From assembly GCF_001307195.1 (NCBI RefSeq), contig NZ_CP012808.1, positions 1,550,001 to 1,614,000 of the forward strand: a DNA stretch of 64,000 bases. Direction: 5' to 3'. This DNA is from Acinetobacter equi. GTDB lineage: Bacteria; Pseudomonadota; Gammaproteobacteria; Pseudomonadales; Moraxellaceae. The translations under genes and the position numbers were made by a program. The notes beneath the pieces are model-generated. The model was not told where the DNA came from. It searched no databases and saw only the letters and a program-made list of their open reading frames with translations. Below, piece after piece: positions 27,693-36,613 of this stretch. Within the stretch, counting starts at the first letter, position 1, and every line of letters begins with the position of its first letter.

Positions 27693-28619
27693 ATGGTTTT
27701 GGCCGTTATTGTTCCAATATTTTTATTACTTATATTGGGATATTTATCTGTAAAATTATCTTTATTAAGTAATATTCAAATCGCTGCACTTGGTGCATTT
27801 GTGATTAAAATTGCACTACCCGCATTATTTTTACAATCATTGGCATCTAAAAACTTGTCGGAAATATGGTTTCCTGAGTATTTTGGGGTCTATACAACAA
27901 TCACATTTAGTTTATATGCTTTAGCTTTTGCGGTGATGTATAACGTATTTAAAAATAATGCAGCAGAAACCTCTGTATTGGCCTTAGGAGCCTCAATGTC
28001 TAATACAGGACTGATAGGAACAGCCGTATTAACTTTGATTATGGGACAAAAAGCAATGATGTATACATCATTGATTATAATTATAGAAAGTGTTCTTCTT
28101 GTTCCATTTGTTTTAATTTTGGCTGAAATAAGTAATCAGAAGAATACGAATATTCTTAAAATTTTAAAAAATACATTTTTTACATTATTAAAAAATCCTC
28201 TATTTATGGGAGTGATTTTAGGAATTATCTTTGCTGTTTTTAAAGTCAATATTCCTGAATATTTAGATGATATATTGTTTTTATTAGGACAGACTGCTTC
28301 ACCTTTGGCTTTATTTGCAATAGGTGGGGGGATTGTGGGTATGACTTTAAAATACTTAAATATTCAAACTTGTTATTTGGTATTTTCAAGCAATATTCTC
28401 ATGCCAATTCTAGTGTTTTTAGGGCTGAATTATTTAACAGATGTCAGTAAAGAAATGGTGTATGCAGGAACGATTGTTGCTGCATTACCAATGCCAACGA
28501 TATTTGTGATGCTCGGGCAGGTGTATGGGTTGAATCAAAAAACCCTAACACCTTTACTTCTGAGTACTATTATTGGATTTGTTGTTGTCAGTGGGCTCAT
28601 AACACTGTGGTGGGCATAG
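27693..28619 (+). CDS. AEC-family (auxin efflux carrier-like) transporter
   Basis: A 308-residue membrane protein with about 10 helices. The family repeats are visible as an internal duplication: KIALPALFLQSLA near the N-terminus and ALPMPTIFVMLGQVYG toward the C-terminus. Bacterial members carry malonate, malate or similar small carboxylates. AAGGA is about 10 bases upstream. Substrate unknown. Its end overlaps the antisense Ser-rich frame by 66 bases. Confidence 0.85.
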   Translation: MVLAVIVPIFLLLILGYLSVKLSLLSNIQIAALGAFVIKIALPALFLQSLASKNLSEIWFPEYFGVYTTITFSLYALAFAVMYNVFKNNAAETSVLALGASMSNTGLIGTAVLTLIMGQKAMMYTSLIIIIESVLLVPFVLILAEISNQKNTNILKILKNTFFTLLKNPLFMGVILGIIFAVFKVNIPEYLDDILFLLGQTASPLALFAIGGGIVGMTLKYLNIQTCYLVFSSNILMPILVFLGLNYLTDVSKEMVYAGTIVAALPMPTIFVMLGQVYGLNQKTLTPLLLSTIIGFVVVSGLITLWWA

Positions 28620-28880
28620 TTTTTTAATTTTACCAAGACCCCGATCACCTCTACCATCTGATCGATCACCAGAGTCTCTTTGATTTAAAGGTGCGCTTGA
28701 TGGTGAGTTGGAGCTAGAAGAAGAAGTATAATTTGAAGAACTATTTATGGATGATGATGTTGATTTTCTATTTTGTGCAAGAACATGACCATTGATTGAT
28801 ATTTCAATATATTTTAGATTTATCATTTTTAGAATTGGATTGAATCGAGAGGGAATAAACTCATTAAACCAAATTTTCAT
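28554..28880 (-). CDS. Possible Ser-rich tail of a membrane protein, start unclear
   Basis: A 108-codon frame that ends antisense inside the AEC gene. The last half is Ser/Asn-rich, then GDRSDGRGDRGLGKI. The frame stays open upstream of the first ATG to about 29015 and there encodes a strongly hydrophobic stretch (IFSLYFLFAPIFFIIIDFSL), with no standard start codon before a TAA. This looks like a small membrane protein that lost its start, or uses a rare one. No family recognised; low confidence that it is expressed. Confidence 0.35.
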   Translation of the reverse strand: MKIWFNEFIPSRFNPILKMINLKYIEISINGHVLAQNRKSTSSSINSSSNYTSSSSSNSPSSAPLNQRDSGDRSDGRGDRGLGKIKKLCPPQCYEPTDNNKSNNSTQK

Positions 28881-29106
28881 TTTAGGTAGATATAATTCAT
28901 AAAATTGAGAAGCTAAGAAAAAAAGAGAAAAATCAATAATAATGAAAAATATTGGAGCAAATAAGAAATAGAGTGAAAATATGATAAGTGTATAACTATC
29001 CGAAATTACTCCACTTAATGATTTTTATATTTGGCTACATTTTTATACTGAAATTTTTAGAATGGTTTCTGCTATGTGTTCTATAAATTTTATTCTTTTT
29101 ACAATC

Positions 29107-29130
29107 TAAAAGCCTCCAATAAGGAGGCTC
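29107..29130 (-). terminator. Terminator of the NCS1 permease gene
   Basis: AGCCTCC-TTATT-GGAGGCT on the minus strand with a short T run, just after the stop. Confidence 0.75.
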
Positions 29131-29138
29131 TATTTTTG

Positions 29139-30581
29139 TTAAGATTGATCAGGAATTGCTACTTTAACTTTCACATTTGCTTCACGTGCAAGGAAGTAGT
29201 AAAAGCTTAAGCCAAGAGTAGCACCGATAAACCAGTTAAATGGTGCTAAATGTTGCAAAGAAGGTATAAGCGTTAAAACTAGTCCTACGATTACAGCTGG
29301 AATAAGTGCTGCAATAGCTTTAGGGTTGTAACCATTTTTATACCAATAAGCACCTGTATTTTTGTCATTAAATAAATCATCTATTTCAACTTTTTGTTTT
29401 TTAATTAAATAAAAGTCAGCAATTAGAATTCCAAATAATGGACCAATAAATGCAGCTAAAACATCTAAAGTATAGTGAATTAATTCTGGGGAGTTAAATA
29501 AATTCCAAGGTGTAATTAATACTGAGCCAATTGCTGCAATCATACCACCTGAGCGAAAGCTAAGTTTTTGTGGGAAGATGTTTGAAAAATCGAAACCAGC
29601 CGAAACGAAATTAGCAACAATGTTAATACCAATAGTTGCTGTAAGCACAGTTAATAGTCCTAAAACTACAGCAAATGTATTGTCAATCATGGCAACTGTT
29701 TCTAGTGGATCAGTCACTATTTTTCCGAATAAGCTATATGTACCAGAGACTGTGATAACCGTAATTAAAGAGAAGAATACAAAGTTAAATGGAAGTCCCC
29801 AAAAGTTCCCTTTTTTAACTTGTTTCATTGATTTTCCATAACGAGAAAAATCACCAAAATTTAACAGAGGTCCTGAAAAATATGAAACAACTAAAGCAAT
29901 AGCAACGAGTGTTTGTGCAAATTGTTCTGATGCTGTTAAGGTTTTACCGCCTAAATTAAATGAAATATTTGACCAACCTACTTGAGAAATAAGCCAAGCA
30001 GCTAGCGCAAACATAACGACATAAACTAGAGGTCCAGCCCAGTCAATAAAAACCTTAATGGCATTCATTCCTTTCCAAAAGACCAATGCCTGTAAAATCC
30101 ACATAATACCAAAGCAGATCCAACCTATTGCTGAAAGCCCTGCGAAACTAGATTCAGTAAGTGGGCTTAAACTAGGATAAAATTTTAATACAATGAGCAT
30201 TAATGCATTTGATGCAAGCCATGTTTGAATGCCATACCAAGATACTGCAATTAAGCCACGAATAAGTGCAGGAATATTGGCACCATATACACCAAATGAT
30301 TGTCGAGCAATAACAGCATAAGGAACACCTGATACTTGACTTGGCTTAGCAACTAAATTTGCGGCAATTTGAACAATCACGATACCCACAATGAGAGCAA
30401 CAAACACCTGCCAGCTTGCAAGACCTAATGCAAATAAGCTAGCTGCTACAATATAGCCACCCATACTGTGTACATCTGACATCCAAAATGAAAAAATGTT
30501 ATACCAAGACCAATCTTTCTTAGCTGGTGCTAAATCTTCATTAGTCAGCTTAGGGCTATAATTTTCTTTGTGCATGTTCAT
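29139..30581 (-). CDS. NCS1-family nucleobase/hydantoin/allantoin permease
   Basis: A 480-residue 12-helix sodium or proton symporter of the NCS1 family. It shows the helix 1 GGYIVAASLFALGLA segment and the SWYGIQTWLASNA motif typical of hydantoin/allantoin/uracil carriers. Divergent from a hydantoin-racemase-like gene, which suggests hydantoins or allantoin as substrate. Two near-adjacent starts (30581 and 30575) are possible. Confidence 0.85.
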   Translation of the reverse strand: MNMHKENYSPKLTNEDLAPAKKDWSWYNIFSFWMSDVHSMGGYIVAASLFALGLASWQVFVALIVGIVIVQIAANLVAKPSQVSGVPYAVIARQSFGVYGANIPALIRGLIAVSWYGIQTWLASNALMLIVLKFYPSLSPLTESSFAGLSAIGWICFGIMWILQALVFWKGMNAIKVFIDWAGPLVYVVMFALAAWLISQVGWSNISFNLGGKTLTASEQFAQTLVAIALVVSYFSGPLLNFGDFSRYGKSMKQVKKGNFWGLPFNFVFFSLITVITVSGTYSLFGKIVTDPLETVAMIDNTFAVVLGLLTVLTATIGINIVANFVSAGFDFSNIFPQKLSFRSGGMIAAIGSVLITPWNLFNSPELIHYTLDVLAAFIGPLFGILIADFYLIKKQKVEIDDLFNDKNTGAYWYKNGYNPKAIAALIPAVIVGLVLTLIPSLQHLAPFNWFIGATLGLSFYYFLAREANVKVKVAIPDQS

Positions 30582-30771
30582 CCACTTTTATTTAATTTTG
30601 TGTGGAATGAGCAGAAAGTATGCCAACCTAAAAGAATATTTTAATAAGCATATGAAATATAAAATAAAAAATATTTATATTATGGTGCGAATTTTGCATG
30701 TAAATGCATTAAATGTGATCAAAAAATCACTTTTATCTAAAAAATCTTAAATAAAGAATAGCGTGAGTACA

Positions 30772-31476
30772 ATGAGTGTAAGAATTCAGGTCATAAATCC
30801 AAATACATGTATCGAAATGACGCAAGCGATTGGCAAAGCTGCGGAAAAAGTAGCTTCACCAAATACTCAAATTACTGCAGTATCACCTCAGAACGGGGTT
30901 TCATCTATTGAAGGGCACTATGATGAAGCAATTTCAGCTATTGGTATTTTAGAATTAGTGAAGCAAGGAAAAGATAATCAGGTTGATGGTCATATTATTG
31001 CTTGTTTTGGAGATCCAGCTTTACATGCGGCTAGGGAAGTCGCAAGTGCACCAGTCATTGGAATTGCAGAAGCAGCCTTTCATATGGCGACATTAGTAGC
31101 AACAAAATTTTCAATTGTAACGACATTGTCTAGAACAAAAATTATTGCAGAACATTTGTTACAACAATATGGTTTTTCAGCACATTGTGCTCAAATTAGA
31201 TGTATTGATTTGCCTGTACTTGCACTCGAAAATGATAAAGAAGTTGCATATATTAAACTACTGGAATGTTGCCGAATGGCAAAAGAACAAGATGGAATTG
31301 GTGTCATTGTTCTTGGTTGTGGTGGTATGGCAGAGATGGCAGAACAGGTTAGTGATGAATTAGGAATTCCTGTTATTGATGGAGTGAGAGCAGCTGTAAA
31401 ACTTATAGAAGGTTTACACGGAATGGGGTTAAAAACGAGTAAATGGGGGGATTATAATTACCCTATTGAAAAATAA
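30772..31476 (+). CDS. Asp/Glu/hydantoin racemase family (hydantoin or allantoin racemase)
   Basis: A 234-residue two-domain racemase. The family start RIQVINPNTC, the first catalytic Cys region HIIACFGDPALHAA and the second VIVLGCGGMAEMA are present, so both Cys acid-base residues exist. It likely racemises 5-substituted hydantoins or allantoin. Only a permease, and no hydantoinase or carbamoylase, is nearby. I prefer the ATG at 30772; a GTG at 30763 is also possible. Confidence 0.85.
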   Translation: MSVRIQVINPNTCIEMTQAIGKAAEKVASPNTQITAVSPQNGVSSIEGHYDEAISAIGILELVKQGKDNQVDGHIIACFGDPALHAAREVASAPVIGIAEAAFHMATLVATKFSIVTTLSRTKIIAEHLLQQYGFSAHCAQIRCIDLPVLALENDKEVAYIKLLECCRMAKEQDGIGVIVLGCGGMAEMAEQVSDELGIPVIDGVRAAVKLIEGLHGMGLKTSKWGDYNYPIEK

Positions 31477-31541
31477 ATAATTGAGATAGGATAATGAATT
31501 TCATTCAATGATAGTTATAAATTCTATTTGTTTTAAATAGA

Positions 31542-31571
31542 GAATAGGGCTTTTTATTTAAAACCCTATTC
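31542..31571. terminator. Bidirectional terminator between racemase and ygfZ
   Basis: GAATAGGG-loop-CCCTATTC, with T-rich and A-rich sides, between two convergent genes. Confidence 0.75.
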
Positions 31572-31580
31572 AAGTTTATA

Positions 31581-32306
31581 TTACGATTGCGGTCTAGCAA
31601 CATCACCATTTAAATGTTCAGGTAAATTTAGGACTACTAGTTGTAATTCAGTAATAGCTTCTGGTTTAGCGACTACAAGTGCTTTATATCCACCATGAAT
31701 AGAAATACTGTTTACAACTTCTACATCTTTACTTAATCGGGTAGCAGAATTTGGTGCATCTCCACTTCCTTGAACTAGATGTAACCAATGTTTTGGCTTT
31801 GCTTTAAACCAAAGACGAGCCACAATTTCTTGCCCTAAATAGCAGCCTTTGTCGTAATGAACACCTTCACGCTGGTGTAATCGTAATTCTTGTGGTTGAA
31901 ATTCTTGTGAAGTTGCTGTTTCAATCCAAGCTTGACCTTGTTCAATTGCTTGTAATTTCCAAGATTGAATATCAGTTTCACTAGTAGAGAAGGTTGTATA
32001 AAGACCTTCAATTGTTGGATAAACTACACCTGCATCCTCAAGTTTCATTTTTGAGAAAGCGCCAAATTTTTTAATATGTTTTGCTAGTTCTTCTGCTTGG
32101 TCTGATGTTGTAATTAGCTCAAAATTTTCAGCATTGATTTTTTTAATCCATAAACCAAATTGTAAGCGACCTTTTAAATTACAAATACCTGTATAACGAG
32201 TTTCGCCTTCCGCCAATTTTTCTACATTTAATGTCACTTGACCCTGTAGAAATTTTTGTGCGTCTACACCGTTTAATGTAAATGAAGAGAATGCTAGATT
32301 ATTCAT
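31581..32306 (-). CDS. ygfZ: Folate-dependent Fe-S repair/assembly protein YgfZ
   Basis: A 241-residue GcvT-like protein that helps maintain certain [4Fe-4S] enzymes, such as MiaB. The family motif KGCYLGQEIVARLWFKAK contains the essential Cys. The start MNNLAFSSFTLNGVDAQ at 32306 matches the family; a longer frame from 32369 is not used. Single gene with a terminator downstream. Confidence 0.9.
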   Translation of the reverse strand: MNNLAFSSFTLNGVDAQKFLQGQVTLNVEKLAEGETRYTGICNLKGRLQFGLWIKKINAENFELITTSDQAEELAKHIKKFGAFSKMKLEDAGVVYPTIEGLYTTFSTSETDIQSWKLQAIEQGQAWIETATSQEFQPQELRLHQREGVHYDKGCYLGQEIVARLWFKAKPKHWLHLVQGSGDAPNSATRLSKDVEVVNSISIHGGYKALVVAKPEAITELQLVVLNLPEHLNGDVARPQS

Positions 32307-32421
32307 ATTAAGAACCCAAGATATATAGAGCCATTGTAAAACTCTTCTTAGAAATGAACAATCGAGCAAATTATAAAATCGTATATTAGAAGCGTAATTT
32401 TAAAATGGATAAATCTCTAGA

Positions 32422-33138
32422 TTATTGAATGACTGATGATAAAGTATAGTTTGCTTGAGCTATAGGATTTAATTGATCATCCATTTCATAAAAAGTGACT
32501 AAATATTGACTATTTTGCCAACCCTCAGCAGGAACAGCACTTACCCAATTTTGCTGTGAATTTTCTTGTATATATTTAGGCGTAAATAGGACAACATCTT
32601 GAGTATCTAGATTTATCCATTTAACAAAAATTTGAGTGTTGGGTGGGGAACTTCCAAAAGTATTTAAATGAGCATATATAAATTGTTGTGCATGAATATT
32701 ATTAAGAGGTTGATGATCCATTTGTAACGATGCTGATGTTGAAAACACGATTTCTCCTGAAAGCTTTTTGGAGGAGGTTTTATTCTGATTTAATTCTTCA
32801 ATTAATCGTTTAGAAAATTGTTTTTTATCTTTTATATATTGTAAATCTTGTTCTGGAAATGCACGTTTTAAATAGTTTTCGAGCTGATCAGAGGGAACAT
32901 CTTGAAGTAATGTTAAGAGTTTTTCTTGATTTATTTTACTTAACGAAATATTAGGAGTTTCGGAGTTCACTAATGGAATATTAAAGTTTTCAGAAATTTG
33001 ATTCGTTTGTTTTTCTGAAGTTTGTTGTTCTAAGTGAGATGAATATGTCTGATTTTCATAAGTCGATTTAAGATTTGAAATAACATATCCAACAATAAAC
33101 GCAATTAAAGCAATAAAAATAGGAAATATTTTTGACAT
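32422..33138 (-). CDS. Hypothetical membrane-anchored periplasmic protein
   Basis: A 238-residue protein with one N-terminal helix (KIFPIFIALIAFIVGYVIS) acting as anchor or signal, a Gln/Asn-rich spacer, a helical region (LPSDQLENYL-like, residues about 80-130) and a C-terminal beta-rich part with several Trp (KWINLDTQDVVLF, NWVSAVPAEGWQNSQYL). I recognise no named domain. The gene lies upstream of ygfZ with a gap of 115 bases. Confidence 0.7.
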   Translation of the reverse strand: MSKIFPIFIALIAFIVGYVISNLKSTYENQTYSSHLEQQTSEKQTNQISENFNIPLVNSETPNISLSKINQEKLLTLLQDVPSDQLENYLKRAFPEQDLQYIKDKKQFSKRLIEELNQNKTSSKKLSGEIVFSTSASLQMDHQPLNNIHAQQFIYAHLNTFGSSPPNTQIFVKWINLDTQDVVLFTPKYIQENSQQNWVSAVPAEGWQNSQYLVTFYEMDDQLNPIAQANYTLSSVIQ

Positions 33139-33170
33139 AGGCTGAATAAATATAATCAAAAAATAAAATT

Positions 33171-33207
33171 ATTCATCCTTTATTATGAGTTGAAATAAAG
33201 GATGAAT
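33171..33207 (-). terminator. Terminator of the small lipoprotein gene
   Basis: ATTCATCCTTTATT-loop-AATAAAGGATGAAT, a long stem followed on the minus strand by a T-rich run. Confidence 0.8.
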
Positions 33208-33234
33208 CATAATAATGAGAGCGGTTTAATTATT

Positions 33235-33609
33235 TTAAACACAGTTTAGTTTTTTATTATTTATTGTAAGTGAATTACCTGTAAAGGTACTTCCTTTAGA
33301 GCTTACATCAGTCGCTGTATGATCAGTTCCTGAAAGTATTTTAATTGTATTACCTTGGCAAATTGCTGTTTGATTTGATGTGCCTGATGTATAGATACAA
33401 CCTGCTGTACTGATAGAAACATTATTGTCAACATCAGTGCATTGAGCTGTAATTTTTGTTGCTTGAACTGGAGTAGGAGTGTTTGTTTCAGTATTTCCTG
33501 TTCCGTTATTGCTTGAGTTAGATGAACCTGATGAGTTAGATGAACCACCACAAGCAGTAAGCATAATAGTGAGTACCATTAGACCAAGTAATTGAGTTTT
33601 TTTAGTCAT
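33235..33609 (-). CDS. Small Ser/Asn/Gly-rich lipoprotein
   Basis: A 124-residue lipoprotein: signal peptide, lipobox LTAC (C20), a low-complexity Gly/Ser/Asn linker of about 25 residues, then a small domain with four Cys (CTDVD, GCIYTS, ICQGN, LNCV) likely forming disulfides. AAGAG precedes the ATG. Family unknown; an outer-membrane or periplasmic place is likely. Confidence 0.75.
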   Translation of the reverse strand: MTKKTQLLGLMVLTIMLTACGGSSNSSGSSNSSNNGTGNTETNTPTPVQATKITAQCTDVDNNVSISTAGCIYTSGTSNQTAICQGNTIKILSGTDHTATDVSSKGSTFTGNSLTINNKKLNCV

Positions 33610-33923
33610 TGTTTTTCTCTTATTGAACCGAAGTTATTATTTTGGGATATATATTTTGGTTTTAGATTAACCGATTATTTTTGTAAATAAAATATCTTTT
33701 TTTAAAAAATATGAAAAACAAATCATTATTTTTTTCTTTCAAATTAAAATAATACAGAAAAAAATACATATTTCACCTTTCATGAGGCTGTATTTAATAC
33801 TTAAGTCTGAAGTGAAAACAATCTATTTGGGAAATGGTATTTTTGCAGTGTAGTATCGAAACCGTAAATAAGGTATGCATGAAATAAGTTAAATAAAAAG
33901 TATCGATCACAGGCAGGAAAGCT
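33610..33923. other. Gene-free spacer between divergent lipoprotein gene and acnD
   Basis: About 310 bases, very AT-rich with long A/T runs near the lipoprotein gene. No open frame, repeat or convincing promoter pair was found. Confidence 0.4.
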
Positions 33924-36530
33924 ATGAATAACAACTATCGTAAACCGCTGCAAAATACCCAGCTAGAGTATTATGATGCTCGAAATGCAATCAATGATAT
34001 TCAGCAAGATGCTTATGAAAAACTTCCTTTTACTTCTAAAGTATTGGCAGAACAATTGGTACGTCGTTGTGATCCAAAAATCTTAGAACAATCACTTAAA
34101 GAGCTAATTTATAGAAAACAGGATCATGATTTTCCATGGTACCCAGCTAGGGTTATTTGTCATGATATTTTGGGGCAGACAGCATTAGTTGATTTAGCTG
34201 GTTTACGAGATGCAATTGCAGATCAAGGTGGAGATCCTGCAAAAGTTAATCCTGTTGTTCCGACGCAGCTTATTGTTGACCATTCATTGGCAGTTGAATA
34301 TGGTGGTTTCGATCCTGAAGCTTTTGAAAAAAATCGTGCAGTAGAAGATCGCCGTAATGAAGACCGCTTTCATTTTATTGAATGGACTAAAACAGCTTTT
34401 GAAAATGTTGATGTTATTCCTGCGGGGAATGGCATTATGCATCAAATTAATTTAGAAAAAATGTCACCTGTGGTGCAAAACAGAGATGGTATTGCATTTC
34501 CTGATACTTGTGTTGGAACCGATTCACATACTCCACATACTGATGCTTTAGGTGTGATTTCTATTGGTGTTGGTGGTCTTGAAGCTGAAAATGTCATGCT
34601 TGGTCGTGCATCGTGGATGAGATTACCTGACATTATTGGTGTAGAACTTATTGGGCAACGTCAAGCAGGCATTACTGCAACAGATATTGTTTTAGCATTA
34701 ACTGAATTTTTACGTAAGGAGCGTGTTGTTGGTGCATATCTTGAGTTTTTTGGTGAAGGTGCAGACAGTATGTCTATTGGGGACCGTGCCACAATTTCTA
34801 ATATGACACCAGAGTATGGTGCAACGGCTGCAATGTTCTATATTGATCAAAATACAATTGATTATTTAACTTTAACAGGTCGTGAACCTGAGCAAGTCAG
34901 ACTTGTAGAAACTTATGCAAAAACCATTGGGCTATGGGCTTCAGATATGAAGCAAGCAGAATATCCAAGAGTGTTATGTTTTGATTTATCAACTGTAACA
35001 CGTAATATTGCAGGTCCATCGAATCCACATGCACGTGTCTCTACATCTGATTTAAAAGAAAAAGGTATCGCAGGTATTGTAGATAATCGTGATGATGGTT
35101 TAATGCCTGATGGTGCAATCATTATTGCAGCAATTACATCATGTACAAATACATCTAATCCAAGAAATACGGTTGCAGCAGGATTACTTGCACGTAAAGC
35201 CAATGAGTTAGGGTTAACACGTAAGCCTTGGGTAAAATCTTCATTTGCACCTGGTTCCAAAGCAGCAGCTTTATATCTAGAAGAAGCGGGTGTGTTAAAA
35301 GATTTAGAACAACTTGGTTTTGGTATTGTGGCTTATGCATGTACAACATGTAATGGAATGTCTGGGGCATTAGATCCAAAAATTCAGCAAGAGATTATTG
35401 ACCGTGATTTATATGCAACAGCAGTACTTTCGGGTAATCGCAACTTTGATGGACGAATTCATCCTTATGCGAAACAAGCATTTTTAGCTTCGCCTCCATT
35501 GGTTGTCGCATATGCACTTGCGGGTACAATTCGAGTCGATATTGAAAAAGATGTACTTGGTCATGACAAAAATGGACATCCAATTTACTTAAAAGATATT
35601 TGGCCATCTGATGCCGAAATTGATGCTTTGGTAAAAACATCGGTTAAACCTGAGCAATTCCGACAAGTGTATATTCCAATGTTTGATTTGGGACAAACTG
35701 AAAAATCTGAAAGCCCTTTATATGATTGGCGCCCAAAAAGTACATATATTCGTCGTCCTCCATATTGGGAGGGTGCTTTAGCAGCACCAAGAACTTTGGC
35801 GAATATGCGTCCGCTCGCAATTTTGGGCGATAACATTACAACCGATCATTTATCTCCATCAAATGCGATTGTGTTGGATTCGGCAGCAGGTGAGTATTTG
35901 GCGAAAATGGGCTTGCCTGAAGAAGATTTCAACTCGTATGCAACACACCGAGGTGACCATTTAACGGCACAACGTGCGACTTTGGCGAACCCAAAATTGT
36001 TTAATGAAATGGTGGTTCGTTCTGATGGCACAATTAAGCAAGGTTCAAAAGCGCGTGTTGAGCCTGAGGGTGAAGTGATGCGCATGTGGGAAGCCATTGA
36101 AACCTACATGAATCGTAAACAGCCATTAATTGTGATTGCTGGGAAAGATTACGGTCAGGGTTCAAGTCGTGATTGGGCTGCTAAAGGTGTACGTTTAGCA
36201 GGTGTGGAAGCGATTGTTGCTGAAGGATTTGAGCGTATTCATCGAACGAACTTAGTTGGAATGGGCGTGTTACCACTTGAGTTTAAGGTCGGAGTTGACC
36301 GCAAAACATTAAAACTTGATGGTACAGAGTTATATAGTGTGATTGGAAATATTGCACCACGTTCGACTTTAACTTTGGTGATTGAACGTTCTACTGATGA
36401 TGGAAAAAATCAAGTTATTGAAGTTCCTGTGACCTGTCGTTTGGATACCGAAGAAGAAGTTTCTGTGTATGAAGCGGGTGGGGTGTTGCAACGCTTTGCG
36501 CAGGATTTTTTAGAAGGGGATATGGCTTAG
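33924..36530 (+). CDS. acnD: Fe/S-dependent 2-methylisocitrate dehydratase AcnD
   Basis: An 868-residue aconitase-superfamily enzyme that dehydrates 2-methylcitrate to 2-methyl-cis-aconitate in the propionate pathway. The start YRKPLQNTQLEYYDAR and the length are those of AcnD, not AcnA. The [4Fe-4S] ligands lie in SCTNTSNPRN and CTTCNGMSG. The swivelling domain contains GKDYGQGSSRDWAAKG. AcnD is usually encoded with prpB, prpC and prpF; none of these is beside it here. AGGAAAG precedes the ATG. Confidence 0.92.
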   Translation: MNNNYRKPLQNTQLEYYDARNAINDIQQDAYEKLPFTSKVLAEQLVRRCDPKILEQSLKELIYRKQDHDFPWYPARVICHDILGQTALVDLAGLRDAIADQGGDPAKVNPVVPTQLIVDHSLAVEYGGFDPEAFEKNRAVEDRRNEDRFHFIEWTKTAFENVDVIPAGNGIMHQINLEKMSPVVQNRDGIAFPDTCVGTDSHTPHTDALGVISIGVGGLEAENVMLGRASWMRLPDIIGVELIGQRQAGITATDIVLALTEFLRKERVVGAYLEFFGEGADSMSIGDRATISNMTPEYGATAAMFYIDQNTIDYLTLTGREPEQVRLVETYAKTIGLWASDMKQAEYPRVLCFDLSTVTRNIAGPSNPHARVSTSDLKEKGIAGIVDNRDDGLMPDGAIIIAAITSCTNTSNPRNTVAAGLLARKANELGLTRKPWVKSSFAPGSKAAALYLEEAGVLKDLEQLGFGIVAYACTTCNGMSGALDPKIQQEIIDRDLYATAVLSGNRNFDGRIHPYAKQAFLASPPLVVAYALAGTIRVDIEKDVLGHDKNGHPIYLKDIWPSDAEIDALVKTSVKPEQFRQVYIPMFDLGQTEKSESPLYDWRPKSTYIRRPPYWEGALAAPRTLANMRPLAILGDNITTDHLSPSNAIVLDSAAGEYLAKMGLPEEDFNSYATHRGDHLTAQRATLANPKLFNEMVVRSDGTIKQGSKARVEPEGEVMRMWEAIETYMNRKQPLIVIAGKDYGQGSSRDWAAKGVRLAGVEAIVAEGFERIHRTNLVGMGVLPLEFKVGVDRKTLKLDGTELYSVIGNIAPRSTLTLVIERSTDDGKNQVIEVPVTCRLDTEEEVSVYEAGGVLQRFAQDFLEGDMA

Positions 36531-36565
36531 AGTTTAAGTTAAAATAGTATTGATAATGTGTGAAA

Positions 36566-36593
36566 AATACCCTACTTTTGAGTGGGGTTCTTT
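36566..36593 (+). terminator. Weak terminator after acnD
   Basis: A short interrupted stem (ACCCTACT/AGTGGGGT) followed by TTCTTT separates acnD from the split gene. Confidence 0.5.
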
Positions 36594-36613
36594 ACAAAAA
36601 TATAGGGGAAGCT

